Assembly: GCA_034926635.1 (NCBI GenBank)
Contig: JAYFQX010000001.1
Coordinates: 1-64,000 of the forward strand
Source: Christensenella sp034926635
Lineage (GTDB): Bacteria; Bacillota; Clostridia; Christensenellales; Christensenellaceae
Reading direction: 5' to 3'
DNA: 64,000 bases
The position numbers and the translations under genes are program-made. Below the pieces are notes generated by a model, which was not told where the DNA came from, did no database searches, and was given only the letters and a program-made list of their open reading frames with translations. This document shows positions 16,906 through 25,595 of the stretch, piece by piece. Every line of letters begins with the position of its first letter. The stretch's first letter is position 1.

Positions 16906-17826
16906 ATGATCGATATTTTATTGGCAACGTATAATGGAGAAAAATATCTGAGAGAACAAATCGATTCTATTTTTCTTCAGGATTATGATGATTGGCGCGT
17001 GATCGCACGCGATGATGGTTCTACGGACACAACACCGGATATGTTAGCGGAGTATGAAAAAAGATATCCGGATCGGTTTACAGTAATTGATGACGGTGCG
17101 CCCACAGGAAGCGCGCGTGATAATTTTTTTCGGCTTTTACGGCACGTTGGGACGGATTCGGAATACGTTATGTTTTGTGACCAAGACGATATCTGGCTGC
17201 CGGATAAAGTTAAGTTATCATATTACACTATGCGCGCTGCATCAGAAGACCTTTCCGGTCCGCTTTTATCGCATTCAGACCTCACGGTTGTAGATGAGAA
17301 CGGGACAATGCGCAGTCCTTCACTTTTTGCACTGCAGAAACTCAAGGCGAGCAGGTTATATTTTAATCAGATTTTACCGCAAAATAATATTACGGGATGT
17401 ACAGTGATGATGAATCGTGCGCTTTTGAACTTAGTACGCGAAAGCAAGGATGCGTTGATGCACGATTGGTGGCTTGGTCTTGTAGCTGCGGCATTTGGGC
17501 ATATAGTCATTGCACCAAACCGTATTCATTACCGACAACACAGTCAAAATGAGGTCGGAGCAAAGGATGTAAAGAGCGCATCATACTTTAAGCAAAAGCT
17601 TTCCAATACGGGCGGTATCCGGCAATCTATTCTGGATACATATCGGCAAGCAGAGGCGTTTCTTAAAACATACGAAGATATATTGAATAAAGAACAAAAA
17701 ATGCTGATCAATACTTTTGTAGGTTTGCAGGATTGTGGAAAATGGAAGAGGATGCGCGAATTATCCAAATACAAGCTTTATAAAAGCGGATTATATCGTA
17801 AAATCGGTCAGATTATTTATGGCTGA
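16906..17826 (+). CDS. Family 2 glycosyltransferase
   Basis: A 306-aa cytoplasmic GT-A glycosyltransferase. The start IDILLATYNGEKYLREQIDSI and ARDDGSTDTT mark the nucleotide-sugar site. The DxD-like FCDQDDIWLPDK lies near residue 90. A C-terminal region with HDWWLGLVAAAFG resembles rhamnosyltransferase-type GT2 enzymes that add a sugar to a polysaccharide or lipid-linked precursor. GCAGGGAG precedes the ATG. The next gene, cinA, starts 27 bp downstream. No polysaccharide cluster surrounds it, so the acceptor is unknown. Confidence 0.88.
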   Translation: MIDILLATYNGEKYLREQIDSIFLQDYDDWRVIARDDGSTDTTPDMLAEYEKRYPDRFTVIDDGAPTGSARDNFFRLLRHVGTDSEYVMFCDQDDIWLPDKVKLSYYTMRAASEDLSGPLLSHSDLTVVDENGTMRSPSLFALQKLKASRLYFNQILPQNNITGCTVMMNRALLNLVRESKDALMHDWWLGLVAAAFGHIVIAPNRIHYRQHSQNEVGAKDVKSASYFKQKLSNTGGIRQSILDTYRQAEAFLKTYEDILNKEQKMLINTFVGLQDCGKWKRMRELSKYKLYKSGLYRKIGQIIYG

Positions 17827-17853
17827 AATCATAAAGAAGGAAGAACTTATATA

Positions 17854-19107
17854 ATGGAAAACAGAGCAGAAATATTATGTGTGGGAACAGAGCTGCTGTT
17901 GGGCGATATTGTGAATACCAATGCGGCTTATATTGCAAAAGAACTGGCGAATATCGGGATCGGTGTATATTATCAAAGCGTAGTAGGGGATAACAACGAC
18001 CGTCTGAAGGAAAGTCTGAATTTAGCGTTTTCAAGGGCTGACATTGTGATCATGACGGGAGGACTCGGACCTACTTATGATGATCTGACAAAAGAGACAG
18101 TAGCGGAATACTTTCATAAAGAAATGGCAATGGATCAAAAATCGCTGGACAGCATCACAGATTTTTTTAAACGCATCGACCGGAAAATGACAGATAACAA
18201 CCGAAAGCAGGCAATGATGCCGGTCGGCGCAACGATTTTTCCAAATGCACACGGAACAGCGCCGGGACTCGCGATTTCGGAAAATGGGAAAACTGCGATC
18301 TTGCTGCCGGGTCCCCCCTCGGAAATGAAGCCGATGTTTGACAACAGCGTTGTGCCTTATTTGATGCGTTTTTCCGATAAGGTTTTGGTTTCCCATAGCG
18401 TAAAACTTTTTGGCGCGGGAGAATCTGAGGTGGAGTCGATTTTGCACGATATGATGGAAAACAGTGAAAATCCCACGATTGCGCCATATGCCAAAACAGG
18501 AGAGATGCTTTTGCGCGTGACAGCATCCGGAAAAAATGTACAGGAGTGCGAAAACCTGATTGCACCAGTAATAGAACATATCAAAAGTATATTTGGAAAA
18601 TATATCTATGGAATCGACGTTAAAAATTTGCAAACAGCTGTTGTCAATGCATTAACAGAAAAAGGGCTTACCATCGCGACCGCAGAGAGCTGTACCGGAG
18701 GTCTTATTTCACAGCGAATTACGCAGGTGCCGGGCGCAAGCAACGTATTTGGATGCGGCATATGCTCTTATTCCAACGACATTAAGCAGTCAGTTCTGCA
18801 TGTAAGCGGGGAAACATTGTCACAATATGGAGCGGTTTCCGAACAAACGGCAGTGGAAATGGCACGCGGTGTCAGAGAGCTTTCCGGAGCGGATATTGGT
18901 GTTTCTACAACCGGAATAGCAGGACCGGGCGGCGGCAGCGTGGAAAAACCTGTAGGATTGGTTTATATTGCGATCAATAGTTGTAAAGGCAGTGAAGTAA
19001 TCAAATTGAACTTGAGCCGGGGAAGGGTAGACGATCGCGAAAATATTCGCCATATGGCTGCGCAAAATGTGTTTCAAATGGTTCTGCAGGAGTTAATTAA
19101 GTTTTAA
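17854..19107 (+). CDS. cinA: CinA, NMN deamidase / competence-damage-inducible protein
   Basis: A 417-aa two-domain CinA. The N-terminal MoCF-like/ADP-ribose pyrophosphatase domain has IVIMTGGLGPTYDDLTK near residue 65. The C-terminal amidohydrolase domain has TAESCTGGLISQRIT near 275 and STTGIAGPGGGSVEKPVGLV near 350. It probably recycles pyridine nucleotides (NMN to NaMN). AAGGAAG lies upstream of the ATG. The gene converges with the EamA gene and overlaps it by 4 bp at the stop codons. Confidence 0.95.
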   Translation: MENRAEILCVGTELLLGDIVNTNAAYIAKELANIGIGVYYQSVVGDNNDRLKESLNLAFSRADIVIMTGGLGPTYDDLTKETVAEYFHKEMAMDQKSLDSITDFFKRIDRKMTDNNRKQAMMPVGATIFPNAHGTAPGLAISENGKTAILLPGPPSEMKPMFDNSVVPYLMRFSDKVLVSHSVKLFGAGESEVESILHDMMENSENPTIAPYAKTGEMLLRVTASGKNVQECENLIAPVIEHIKSIFGKYIYGIDVKNLQTAVVNALTEKGLTIATAESCTGGLISQRITQVPGASNVFGCGICSYSNDIKQSVLHVSGETLSQYGAVSEQTAVEMARGVRELSGADIGVSTTGIAGPGGGSVEKPVGLVYIAINSCKGSEVIKLNLSRGRVDDRENIRHMAAQNVFQMVLQELIKF

Positions 19108-19994
19108 ATATGCTTTTTCCTGCGAAAGTTTACTTGCAGGATAATAATAGAAAACATAATGATCGCGCCACCTGCAAGCAGTGACCAGCTCAAGGCTTCA
19201 TAACCAAGCAACACTGAAAAAATACTGGCAAACATGCCCTCTAAAGAAAGTATCAATGCAGAGCGCGAGGGTGGTATAAAACGCTGTGCCGCACATTCCA
19301 GCCAATAAGGAATAGCGGTACAGATGATCCCGAGATATACAGTAACCCAAAGCGTATTGCCGATTTGTGAAAGCGGAAGTGCGTGTTGACGCTCAAAAAG
19401 CATAAAATACAAAAATGCAATGATTCCGGTTACAGCAATTTGGATAAATGCAAACGATGACGCTTCGGATTCTTCGGCAGCAAAACCAATATATGCAATT
19501 TGGCATGCATAGGCAACGGCACATAGAAGGGATAGAACATCGCCAAAATTAAAGGAAATATTGGTTTCGAATGCGCGTGTAAGAATAGAAATGCCCACAA
19601 AACCGATCGCTACCGAAATGAATGTTTTGATTTTTGGACGCTTTTTGAGAAGAAGCCAACTGATAAACGGGACAAAAATAACATTGGTGGTAGTTAAAAA
19701 CGCATTATTGGAGACCAGCGTATATTGCATCCCGATCGTCTGCAACAAAAATCCGGCGCTCATAAAAAGTCCGGCAATTACGCCGTGCTTGATTTGTATT
19801 TTTGTAAGCGCACGAATTTTCCGAAAGGATAAAGCAAGGATAAACAATGCTGCAAACAGCATCCGGAACATTACGATCATTGAGGGACTGAGTCCGGCTT
19901 CCTGCGCAAATTTTGTCGCGGTAAAGCCAGTGCCCCAAAAAATCGCGACTATGAAGAGCATACCGTCATATTTTGCTGTTTTATTGTTCTGCAT
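19104..19994 (-). CDS. EamA/DMT-family transporter
   Basis: A 296-aa inner-membrane protein with about ten hydrophobic segments arranged as two EamA repeats (about 10-140 and 155-285). The first includes FIVAIFWGTGFTATKFA and the second ends in SVLLGYEALSWSLLAGGAII. DMT transporters move small metabolites such as amino acids or nucleobases; the substrate is unknown. It is the only - strand protein gene in the first 33 kb. It converges on cinA with a 4-bp overlap. Confidence 0.9.
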   Translation of the reverse strand: MQNNKTAKYDGMLFIVAIFWGTGFTATKFAQEAGLSPSMIVMFRMLFAALFILALSFRKIRALTKIQIKHGVIAGLFMSAGFLLQTIGMQYTLVSNNAFLTTTNVIFVPFISWLLLKKRPKIKTFISVAIGFVGISILTRAFETNISFNFGDVLSLLCAVAYACQIAYIGFAAEESEASSFAFIQIAVTGIIAFLYFMLFERQHALPLSQIGNTLWVTVYLGIICTAIPYWLECAAQRFIPPSRSALILSLEGMFASIFSVLLGYEALSWSLLAGGAIIMFSIIILQVNFRRKKHI

Positions 19995-20098
19995 TTCCCC
20001 TGCAATCCTCAGATCTCTTACATATTTTTACGAACAGTGATTATCATACCACACACACGGATCGGAAACAATCCGCTACTTTGGAAAGAAGGAAGACA

Positions 20099-20815
20099 AT
20101 GGATAAAGTAAAAGAATTACAAAAAATGATTGATTCCAGCAAAAACATTGTATTTTTTGGTGGCGCAGGCGTATCTACAGAGAGTGGTATCCCGGATTTT
20201 CGCAGTGCGGACGGACTATATAACCAAACGTATAAATATCCGCCGGAAAAAATTTTAAGTCATGACTTTTTCGTATCCCATACAACAGAATTTTTTCGGT
20301 TCTACAGGGATAAAATGCTATATCTTGACGCAAAACCGAATATGGCTCATAAAAAGCTTGCGGAACTGGAAAAAAACGACAAGAACGTTGTTATCGTCAC
20401 TCAAAATATAGATGGGCTGCATCAGGCGGCAGGATCATCAACAGTATATGAGCTGCACGGTAGCGTATTAAGAAATAATTGTATGAAATGTCATAAATCT
20501 TACGATGCGCAATATATCAAAGAATCGGAAGGGGTTCCTACCTGCGAATGTGGAGGAATGATTAAACCGGATGTTGTGTTGTATGAAGAGATGTTGGACG
20601 ATATGGTGATCTCCCGTGCGTTGTCCTCTATTGTGGAAGCAGATATGTTAATCGTTGGAGGAACGTCACTGGCGGTTTATCCAGCAGCGGGGCTGATTGA
20701 TTATTATAATGGCAATCGCCTCGTACTGATTAACAAAACACCTACCGCATACGATAAAAAGGCAGATTTAGTGATCGCGGATGCCATTGGTGACGTTTTT
20801 TCTAAATTGGAGTAA
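20099..20815 (+). CDS. cobB: Sirtuin, NAD-dependent protein deacylase
   Basis: A 238-aa Sir2-family protein. The NAD-binding motif is GGAGVSTESGIPDFRS. TQNIDGLHQAAG is followed by the catalytic His in YELHGSV near residue 119. The zinc ribbon has four Cys in NNCMKCHKSY and PTCECGG. GGTSLAVYPAAG closes the Rossmann fold. The ATG at 20099 follows AAGGAAG. An in-frame extension to 19973 overlaps the divergent EamA start and is not family sequence. It removes acyl groups from protein lysines, producing nicotinamide and O-acyl-ADP-ribose. Confidence 0.94.
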   Translation: MDKVKELQKMIDSSKNIVFFGGAGVSTESGIPDFRSADGLYNQTYKYPPEKILSHDFFVSHTTEFFRFYRDKMLYLDAKPNMAHKKLAELEKNDKNVVIVTQNIDGLHQAAGSSTVYELHGSVLRNNCMKCHKSYDAQYIKESEGVPTCECGGMIKPDVVLYEEMLDDMVISRALSSIVEADMLIVGGTSLAVYPAAGLIDYYNGNRLVLINKTPTAYDKKADLVIADAIGDVFSKLE

Positions 20816-20908
20816 CGGGATCTTTCAGATTTTCGTTCCGAGGGTTTTAAAAAGGTTTATATATAAATAAATATTTTTAAACACTGAATTGCAAGGGGGA
20901 ATCTGAAA

Positions 20909-22081
20909 ATGGATTTTAAAGAAAAAGCTTTGAGGGCGCATGAAGAGTGGAAAGGAAAAATTGAGGTCATCAGCACTGTGCCGCTAGAAAACAGCGAAGA
21001 TCTCTCTATTGCCTATACGCCTGGCGTAGCGGAACCATGCCTCAAAATAGCGGAAAACCCGGAATTATCTTATGAATATACACGCAGACATAACCTGGTT
21101 GCGGTCATAACAGACGGCAGCGCGGTTCTTGGCTTGGGAGATATCGGTCCGGAAGCTGGAATGCCTGTCATGGAAGGAAAATGCGCACTTTTCAAGACGT
21201 TTGGCGGCGTAGACGCGTTCCCGTTATGCATTCGCAGTCATGACGTCGATCAAATTGTCGATACCGTAGCGTTGCTTGCCGGGAGCTTTGGCGGTATTAA
21301 CCTTGAAGATATCAGTGCGCCTCGTTGCTTTGAGATTGAACGTCGTTTAAAAGAACGTTGCGATATCCCGATCTTCCATGATGATCAACATGGAACGGCT
21401 GTTGTTACTTTAGCTGCCATGATCAATGCGCTTAAGATTGTAGGCAAAGACATCCACGAAATCAGTGTTGTTACTTCCGGCGCTGGTGCGGCAGGCATTG
21501 CCATTATCAAATTATTGATGGCAATGGGGTTAAAAGATGTGGTGATGTGCGATACACAGGGCGCGATCTATGAAGGCAGGGAAGGTCTGAATCCAGAAAA
21601 ACAGGAGATGGCGCATATTTCTAATAAACTTCATAAAAAAGGCAGCTTGAAGGAAATTTTGAAAGGTGCAGATGTTTTTATCGGTGTCTCAGCTCCAGGA
21701 ACCGTAACAGAAGATATGGTGGCAAGTATGGCAAAAGGCGCAATTCTATTTCCTATGGCAAACCCAGTTCCGGAAATTATGCCGGACGTCGCAAAAAAAG
21801 CAGGGGCCGCGATTATTGGTACCGGACGCAGTGATTTTCCGAACCAAATTAATAATGTTCTTGCTTTTCCGGGGATTTTTCGCGGGGCATTGGATGTACG
21901 GGCAAGTGATATTAATGATGAAATGAAAATTGCGGCGGCTTATGCGATTGCTGATTTGGTTTCCGATCAAGAGCTTGCAGAAGATTATATTATACCGTCT
22001 CCGTTTGATTCGAGGGTCGCACCCGCGGTTGCAAAAGCAGTTGAAAAAGCTGCGAAGGAAACCGGCGTGAACAGGATATGA
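20909..22081 (+). CDS. NAD(P)-dependent malic enzyme (oxaloacetate-decarboxylating)
   Basis: A 390-aa short bacterial malic enzyme. It converts malate to pyruvate and CO2 with reduction of NAD(P). The active-site region has YTPGVAEPC with GDIGPEAGMPVMEGKC. The metal motif FHDDQHGTA is at about 153-161. The Rossmann segment has TSGAGAAGIAIIKLL. The phosphotransacetylase-like domain of larger MaeB proteins is absent. The ATG follows AAGGGGG. It lies just before citrate synthase, so both work at the pyruvate/malate/citrate branch. Confidence 0.93.
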   Translation: MDFKEKALRAHEEWKGKIEVISTVPLENSEDLSIAYTPGVAEPCLKIAENPELSYEYTRRHNLVAVITDGSAVLGLGDIGPEAGMPVMEGKCALFKTFGGVDAFPLCIRSHDVDQIVDTVALLAGSFGGINLEDISAPRCFEIERRLKERCDIPIFHDDQHGTAVVTLAAMINALKIVGKDIHEISVVTSGAGAAGIAIIKLLMAMGLKDVVMCDTQGAIYEGREGLNPEKQEMAHISNKLHKKGSLKEILKGADVFIGVSAPGTVTEDMVASMAKGAILFPMANPVPEIMPDVAKKAGAAIIGTGRSDFPNQINNVLAFPGIFRGALDVRASDINDEMKIAAAYAIADLVSDQELAEDYIIPSPFDSRVAPAVAKAVEKAAKETGVNRI

Positions 22082-22137
22082 AAGCGATATTTTTAAGCTG
22101 TAAACCGAAAGATTTTCGGGAATTCATAAAAAAAGCG

Positions 22138-22165
22138 TTACAGAAAAGCTGTTTTGTAGTATAAT
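22138..22165 (+). promoter_or_regulatory. Promoter upstream of citrate synthase
   Basis: TTACAG (22138-22143), a 16-bp spacer and a perfect TATAAT (22160-22165). The terminator hairpin begins only about 15 bp beyond the -10. Confidence 0.5.
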
Positions 22166-22180
22166 AAAAAGAAGCACATA

Positions 22181-22212
22181 AAAAAGAGAGTCGCAAAAAC
22201 TCTCTTTTCTAG
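22181..22212 (+). terminator. Terminator or attenuator ahead of citrate synthase
   Basis: AAAAGAGAGT pairs with ACTCTCTTTT, followed by CT. It can end malic enzyme transcripts. Because the 22138-22165 promoter fires into it, it could also attenuate the citrate synthase transcript. Confidence 0.7.
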
Positions 22213-22277
22213 TTGTATTGTAGCTCTCATTTTGGGAAGTGTCAATAGAAATAACATAAAAGGGAGGTAACAAATAT

Positions 22278-23642
22278 ATGGCAAATGGCAACATTTCAGA
22301 TATTACGCCGGAAATTTATGAGTTAACGGAGAAAATCCAACAAACAGGAGTGATCAATCCGGAATTATATACGAATTACCAGGTAAAACGTGGTTTGCGT
22401 GACATCAACGGAAAAGGCGTTCTGGCAGGTCTCACACGTATTTCGGATATTCAATCTTTTATTGAAAAGGACGGGGAAAGCGTTCCCTGCGAAGGAAAAT
22501 TATTTTATCGCGGATATAATATAAAAGATATTGTACGCGGTTTTATTAAAGATAAACGATATGGTTTTGAGGGGGTTGTTTACCTTCTTTTAACCGGCTC
22601 TTTGCCGGATGCGGCGCAGCTTCAGGATTTTAATAAATTATTGGCGCATTATCGTACGCTGCCCACCAGTTTTGTGCGCGATATCATTATGAAGGCTCCA
22701 AGCCCGGATATGATGAACACCTTGGCGCGCAGCGTATTGACTCTTTACGCATATGATGATAAAGCAAATGATATCTCTATTCCCAATGTTTTGCGGCAAT
22801 CGCTTCAATTGATTGCACTTTTTCCACTGTTTTCTGTTTATGGATATCAGGCATATAAGCATTACCACGATGGACAGAGCCTTTTTATCCATGTGCCTGA
22901 TCCGGAGCTTTCCACGGCAGAGAATATTCTTCACCTGCTGCGTGCGGATGGAAAATATACAGAGCTGGAAGCACATATCCTTGATGTTTCGCTGGTACTA
23001 CATGCGGAGCACGGCGGTGGGAATAACTCTACTTTTACAACACACGTTGTTTCTTCTTCCGGGACAGATACCTATTCTTCGGTCGCTGCATCCCTTGGTT
23101 CGCTGAAAGGGCCAAAACATGGTGGCGCGAACATCAAAGTTGTACAGATGATCGAAGATATGAAGAAAAATATCAGCGATTGGACAAGCGAGAGCGAAGT
23201 CAAAGATTACTTGGCAAAACTGTTGAACAAACAGGCTTTCGATAAAGCAGGTCTTATTTACGGGATGGGTCACGCGGTTTATTCGTTATCCGATCCGCGT
23301 GCCGATATTTTCAAGGAATTTGTAGAAGATTTATCCGAAGCGAAAGGGCTTTCCAAGGAGTTCCGCTTATATTCTATGGTAGAGCGCCTCGCGCCGGAAG
23401 TAATTGCCAAAGAACGCCGTATTTATAAAGGTGTCAGCGCAAATGTTGATTTCTACAGCGGCTTTGTATACAGCATGCTGAACCTTCCGACCGAACTTTT
23501 TACTCCGATTTTTGCAATTGCCAGAATTGCGGGGTGGAGCGCACATCGGATTGAAGAACTTTCCAACGCCGGAAAGATTATCCGTCCGGCATACAAAAAC
23601 GTACAAGATGAAAGACCCTATATACCGCTTGACCAAAGATGA
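22278..23642 (+). CDS. Citrate synthase
   Basis: A 454-aa citrate (Si)-synthase-type enzyme that condenses oxaloacetate with acetyl-CoA. It has an N-terminal extension of about 45 residues before LAGLTRISDIQS. The catalytic residues are visible: His in HAEHGGGNNSTF (about 244-250), His in GMGHAVYSLSDPR (about 330), and Asp in NVDFYSGFVY (about 390). LKGPKHGGAN supplies the substrate loop. GGGAGG lies before the ATG. A 2-methylcitrate synthase role cannot be excluded, but no prp genes are nearby. Confidence 0.92.
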   Translation: MANGNISDITPEIYELTEKIQQTGVINPELYTNYQVKRGLRDINGKGVLAGLTRISDIQSFIEKDGESVPCEGKLFYRGYNIKDIVRGFIKDKRYGFEGVVYLLLTGSLPDAAQLQDFNKLLAHYRTLPTSFVRDIIMKAPSPDMMNTLARSVLTLYAYDDKANDISIPNVLRQSLQLIALFPLFSVYGYQAYKHYHDGQSLFIHVPDPELSTAENILHLLRADGKYTELEAHILDVSLVLHAEHGGGNNSTFTTHVVSSSGTDTYSSVAASLGSLKGPKHGGANIKVVQMIEDMKKNISDWTSESEVKDYLAKLLNKQAFDKAGLIYGMGHAVYSLSDPRADIFKEFVEDLSEAKGLSKEFRLYSMVERLAPEVIAKERRIYKGVSANVDFYSGFVYSMLNLPTELFTPIFAIARIAGWSAHRIEELSNAGKIIRPAYKNVQDERPYIPLDQR

Positions 23643-23647
23643 CAGCA

Positions 23648-23677
23648 AAGGCACTGCTTCGGCAGTGTCTTTTTTGA
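23648..23677 (+). terminator. Terminator of citrate synthase
   Basis: GGCACTGC/GCAGTGTC stem with a TTCG loop, followed by TTTTTTG. Confidence 0.85.
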
Positions 23678-23738
23678 AAAAAACAATAAAACATGATATC
23701 ATCTTATAAACAGCATACCGGAAAGGGGACAGGAACGA

Positions 23739-24614
23739 TTGAGCAGTTATTTCTGGAATTACGACATGGATCCGGAATTTCCGTTGAGCATCCTTGACTA
23801 TGCTGCAAAAGGCGACGAAGAACGAATTCATTGGCATCATTATCTTCAAATCGTCCTATGCACGGGTGGTAGTGGCAAATTTATTTTTACAAACCGGGAA
23901 TACCCTGTAAGTCCCGGAGATATTTTTATTGTAAGTGATTTTGAAAACCACGTTGCACTCGCAGAACCGGGAAAACAAACAGATTATATTTTTATGATAT
24001 TCCTGCCGTCTCTGATTGCCTCTCCCGGATGTCGGCAATTTGATTTTGAATACTTATATCCGTTTTATTATAATCCTAAGACATTTCATAATAAAATCGA
24101 TTCTCAACAACCGATCGCACGCGAGATCGGTCGGGAAATACGCGCGGCAAAAGAAATTTGGGAAAACAGGCAAACCGCTTGGCGCCACGAACTGGATGCT
24201 GCGCTGCGTAAAATATTATCGCTTTTGATGAAACACTATAAAGATACTTATGCTGAGTATTATTCGCCGGATGATGCCAGCCACGTTAAGATTTCCGATG
24301 CGGTAGATTTCATTAACCGTAATTTTGACAGAAATATCACTGTACAGGAGGTCGCTGACATTTTACATATCAGCGAATCGGCTTTTCGTGCGCTTTTTAA
24401 AGAGAACATGCGCATGCCCTTTAAAGAATATATCACATATTTGAGGCTCACTAAGGCAAAGAAGATGCTGCTGACAACGGACGCAAGCATCAATGAAATT
24501 GCCACAATGGCGGGATATACCAATATAAATCAGTTTTATAAAGTTTTTCATAAGTATGTTTTTATGTCTCCTGCTGAATACCGAAATTCAAATAGTTCGC
24601 TTTCTCGCTCATAA
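23739..24614 (+). CDS. AraC-family regulator with N-terminal cupin domain
   Basis: A 291-aa regulator. The N-terminal AraC-ligand cupin (about 20-150) contains IHWHHYLQIVLCTGGSGKF. Two C-terminal helix-turn-helices follow (about 190-285), with ITVQEVADILHISESAFRAL and EIATMAGYTNINQFYKVF, then the usual SPAEYR. Its start is a TTG after GGGGACAGGA. It lies directly upstream of the NAT/OYE/TIM/Gfo-Idh/PIG-L gene set on the same strand, so it is the best candidate for their regulator. The ligand is unknown. Confidence 0.88.
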   Translation: MSSYFWNYDMDPEFPLSILDYAAKGDEERIHWHHYLQIVLCTGGSGKFIFTNREYPVSPGDIFIVSDFENHVALAEPGKQTDYIFMIFLPSLIASPGCRQFDFEYLYPFYYNPKTFHNKIDSQQPIAREIGREIRAAKEIWENRQTAWRHELDAALRKILSLLMKHYKDTYAEYYSPDDASHVKISDAVDFINRNFDRNITVQEVADILHISESAFRALFKENMRMPFKEYITYLRLTKAKKMLLTTDASINEIATMAGYTNINQFYKVFHKYVFMSPAEYRNSNSSLSRS

Positions 24615-24641
24615 TTGATAATACTTGGATCGTTTATGCTA

Positions 24642-24671
24642 TTGTAGCGCAATCAAACTTTCGATTATAAT
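24642..24671 (+). promoter_or_regulatory. Promoter of the nat operon
   Basis: TTGTAG (24642-24647), an 18-bp spacer and a perfect TATAAT (24666-24671), about 60 bp before the N-acetyltransferase start. The weak -35 would suit activation by the adjacent AraC protein. Confidence 0.5.
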
Positions 24672-24732
24672 AATGTTATCGGAACTTTCTTATATTGTTT
24701 TTTATATGGATTCGGAAAGGAAGAAATTGAAT

Positions 24733-25569
24733 ATGGACAATAACAAGCAATTCCTGCAAAGGTATTTTGATGATGATGCCTCTGGTCTATCTGTAGAGGG
24801 TTATCTTGCGCGTATCGGTTATACCGGCTCGCTTTGCCCTACGATGGAAAACTTAAAAGTGTTGCAAAAGGCCCATGTCTCTGCTATTCCTTATGAAGAT
24901 CTGGATATCCGTGCCGGCAAATATATTTCTATTGCACTTCCTGACGTATATCAAAAAATAGTTGTTAAAAAAAGGGGCGGTTATTGTTTCGAGCTAAACG
25001 GTCTTTTTGCATGGCTGTTGCGAAAGCTTGGCTATGACGTAGTAGAATATTATGGGCGGTATCTGGAAGGCGAACCTCTGGAAATGCCAATGCGCCGGCA
25101 CAGAATCGCGCGCGTTATGCTGGATGGCAAACCATATATCTGCGATGTGGGCGTAGGTGTGAAAGCACCGGTATGGCCAATTGAAATCAAAGCGGATGAA
25201 GTACAGATACTGGATGGAGAAGAGTACCGCATGCTGCGTCACCCGGCGCTCGGATGGCTGGTGCAGGGGAAATATAAAGGAGAATGGAATCGCATCTATT
25301 CTTTTACGGAAGATCAACAATTCCCGGTGGATTTTGAGATGCCAAATCATTGGTGTGTTACGCATCCTGATTCAATTTTTAAGAACGTTACGATGGTGTA
25401 TATCCGCACACCGGAGGGCAGGAATACCATGACTGAAATAACGGATGAAAACGGAAAGACCGTGCCGGAATTCCGGCGCTTTACATCACAGGGTGTGCAG
25501 GCAACGCGTACTTATACCAAAGAAGAATATAACAAAGCCTTGCTGGAACATTTTGGAATTGTATTATAA
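24733..25569 (+). CDS. nat: Arylamine N-acetyltransferase
   Basis: A 278-aa cytosolic NAT that transfers acetyl from acetyl-CoA to arylamines, hydrazines or related amines. The catalytic triad is readable: Cys in KRGGYCFELNGLFAWLL (about residue 84), His in MRRHRIARVML (about 122), and Asp in YICDVGVGV (about 138). I chose the ATG at 24733 after GGAAAGGAAG; the upstream in-frame extension is not family-like. It is first in the 24.7-30.5 kb gene set, so it may act on an amine in the same pathway rather than in general detoxification. Confidence 0.92.
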   Translation: MDNNKQFLQRYFDDDASGLSVEGYLARIGYTGSLCPTMENLKVLQKAHVSAIPYEDLDIRAGKYISIALPDVYQKIVVKKRGGYCFELNGLFAWLLRKLGYDVVEYYGRYLEGEPLEMPMRRHRIARVMLDGKPYICDVGVGVKAPVWPIEIKADEVQILDGEEYRMLRHPALGWLVQGKYKGEWNRIYSFTEDQQFPVDFEMPNHWCVTHPDSIFKNVTMVYIRTPEGRNTMTEITDENGKTVPEFRRFTSQGVQATRTYTKEEYNKALLEHFGIVL

Positions 25570-25595
25570 ACCGAAAGATGGAAAGGGGAAAGAAA

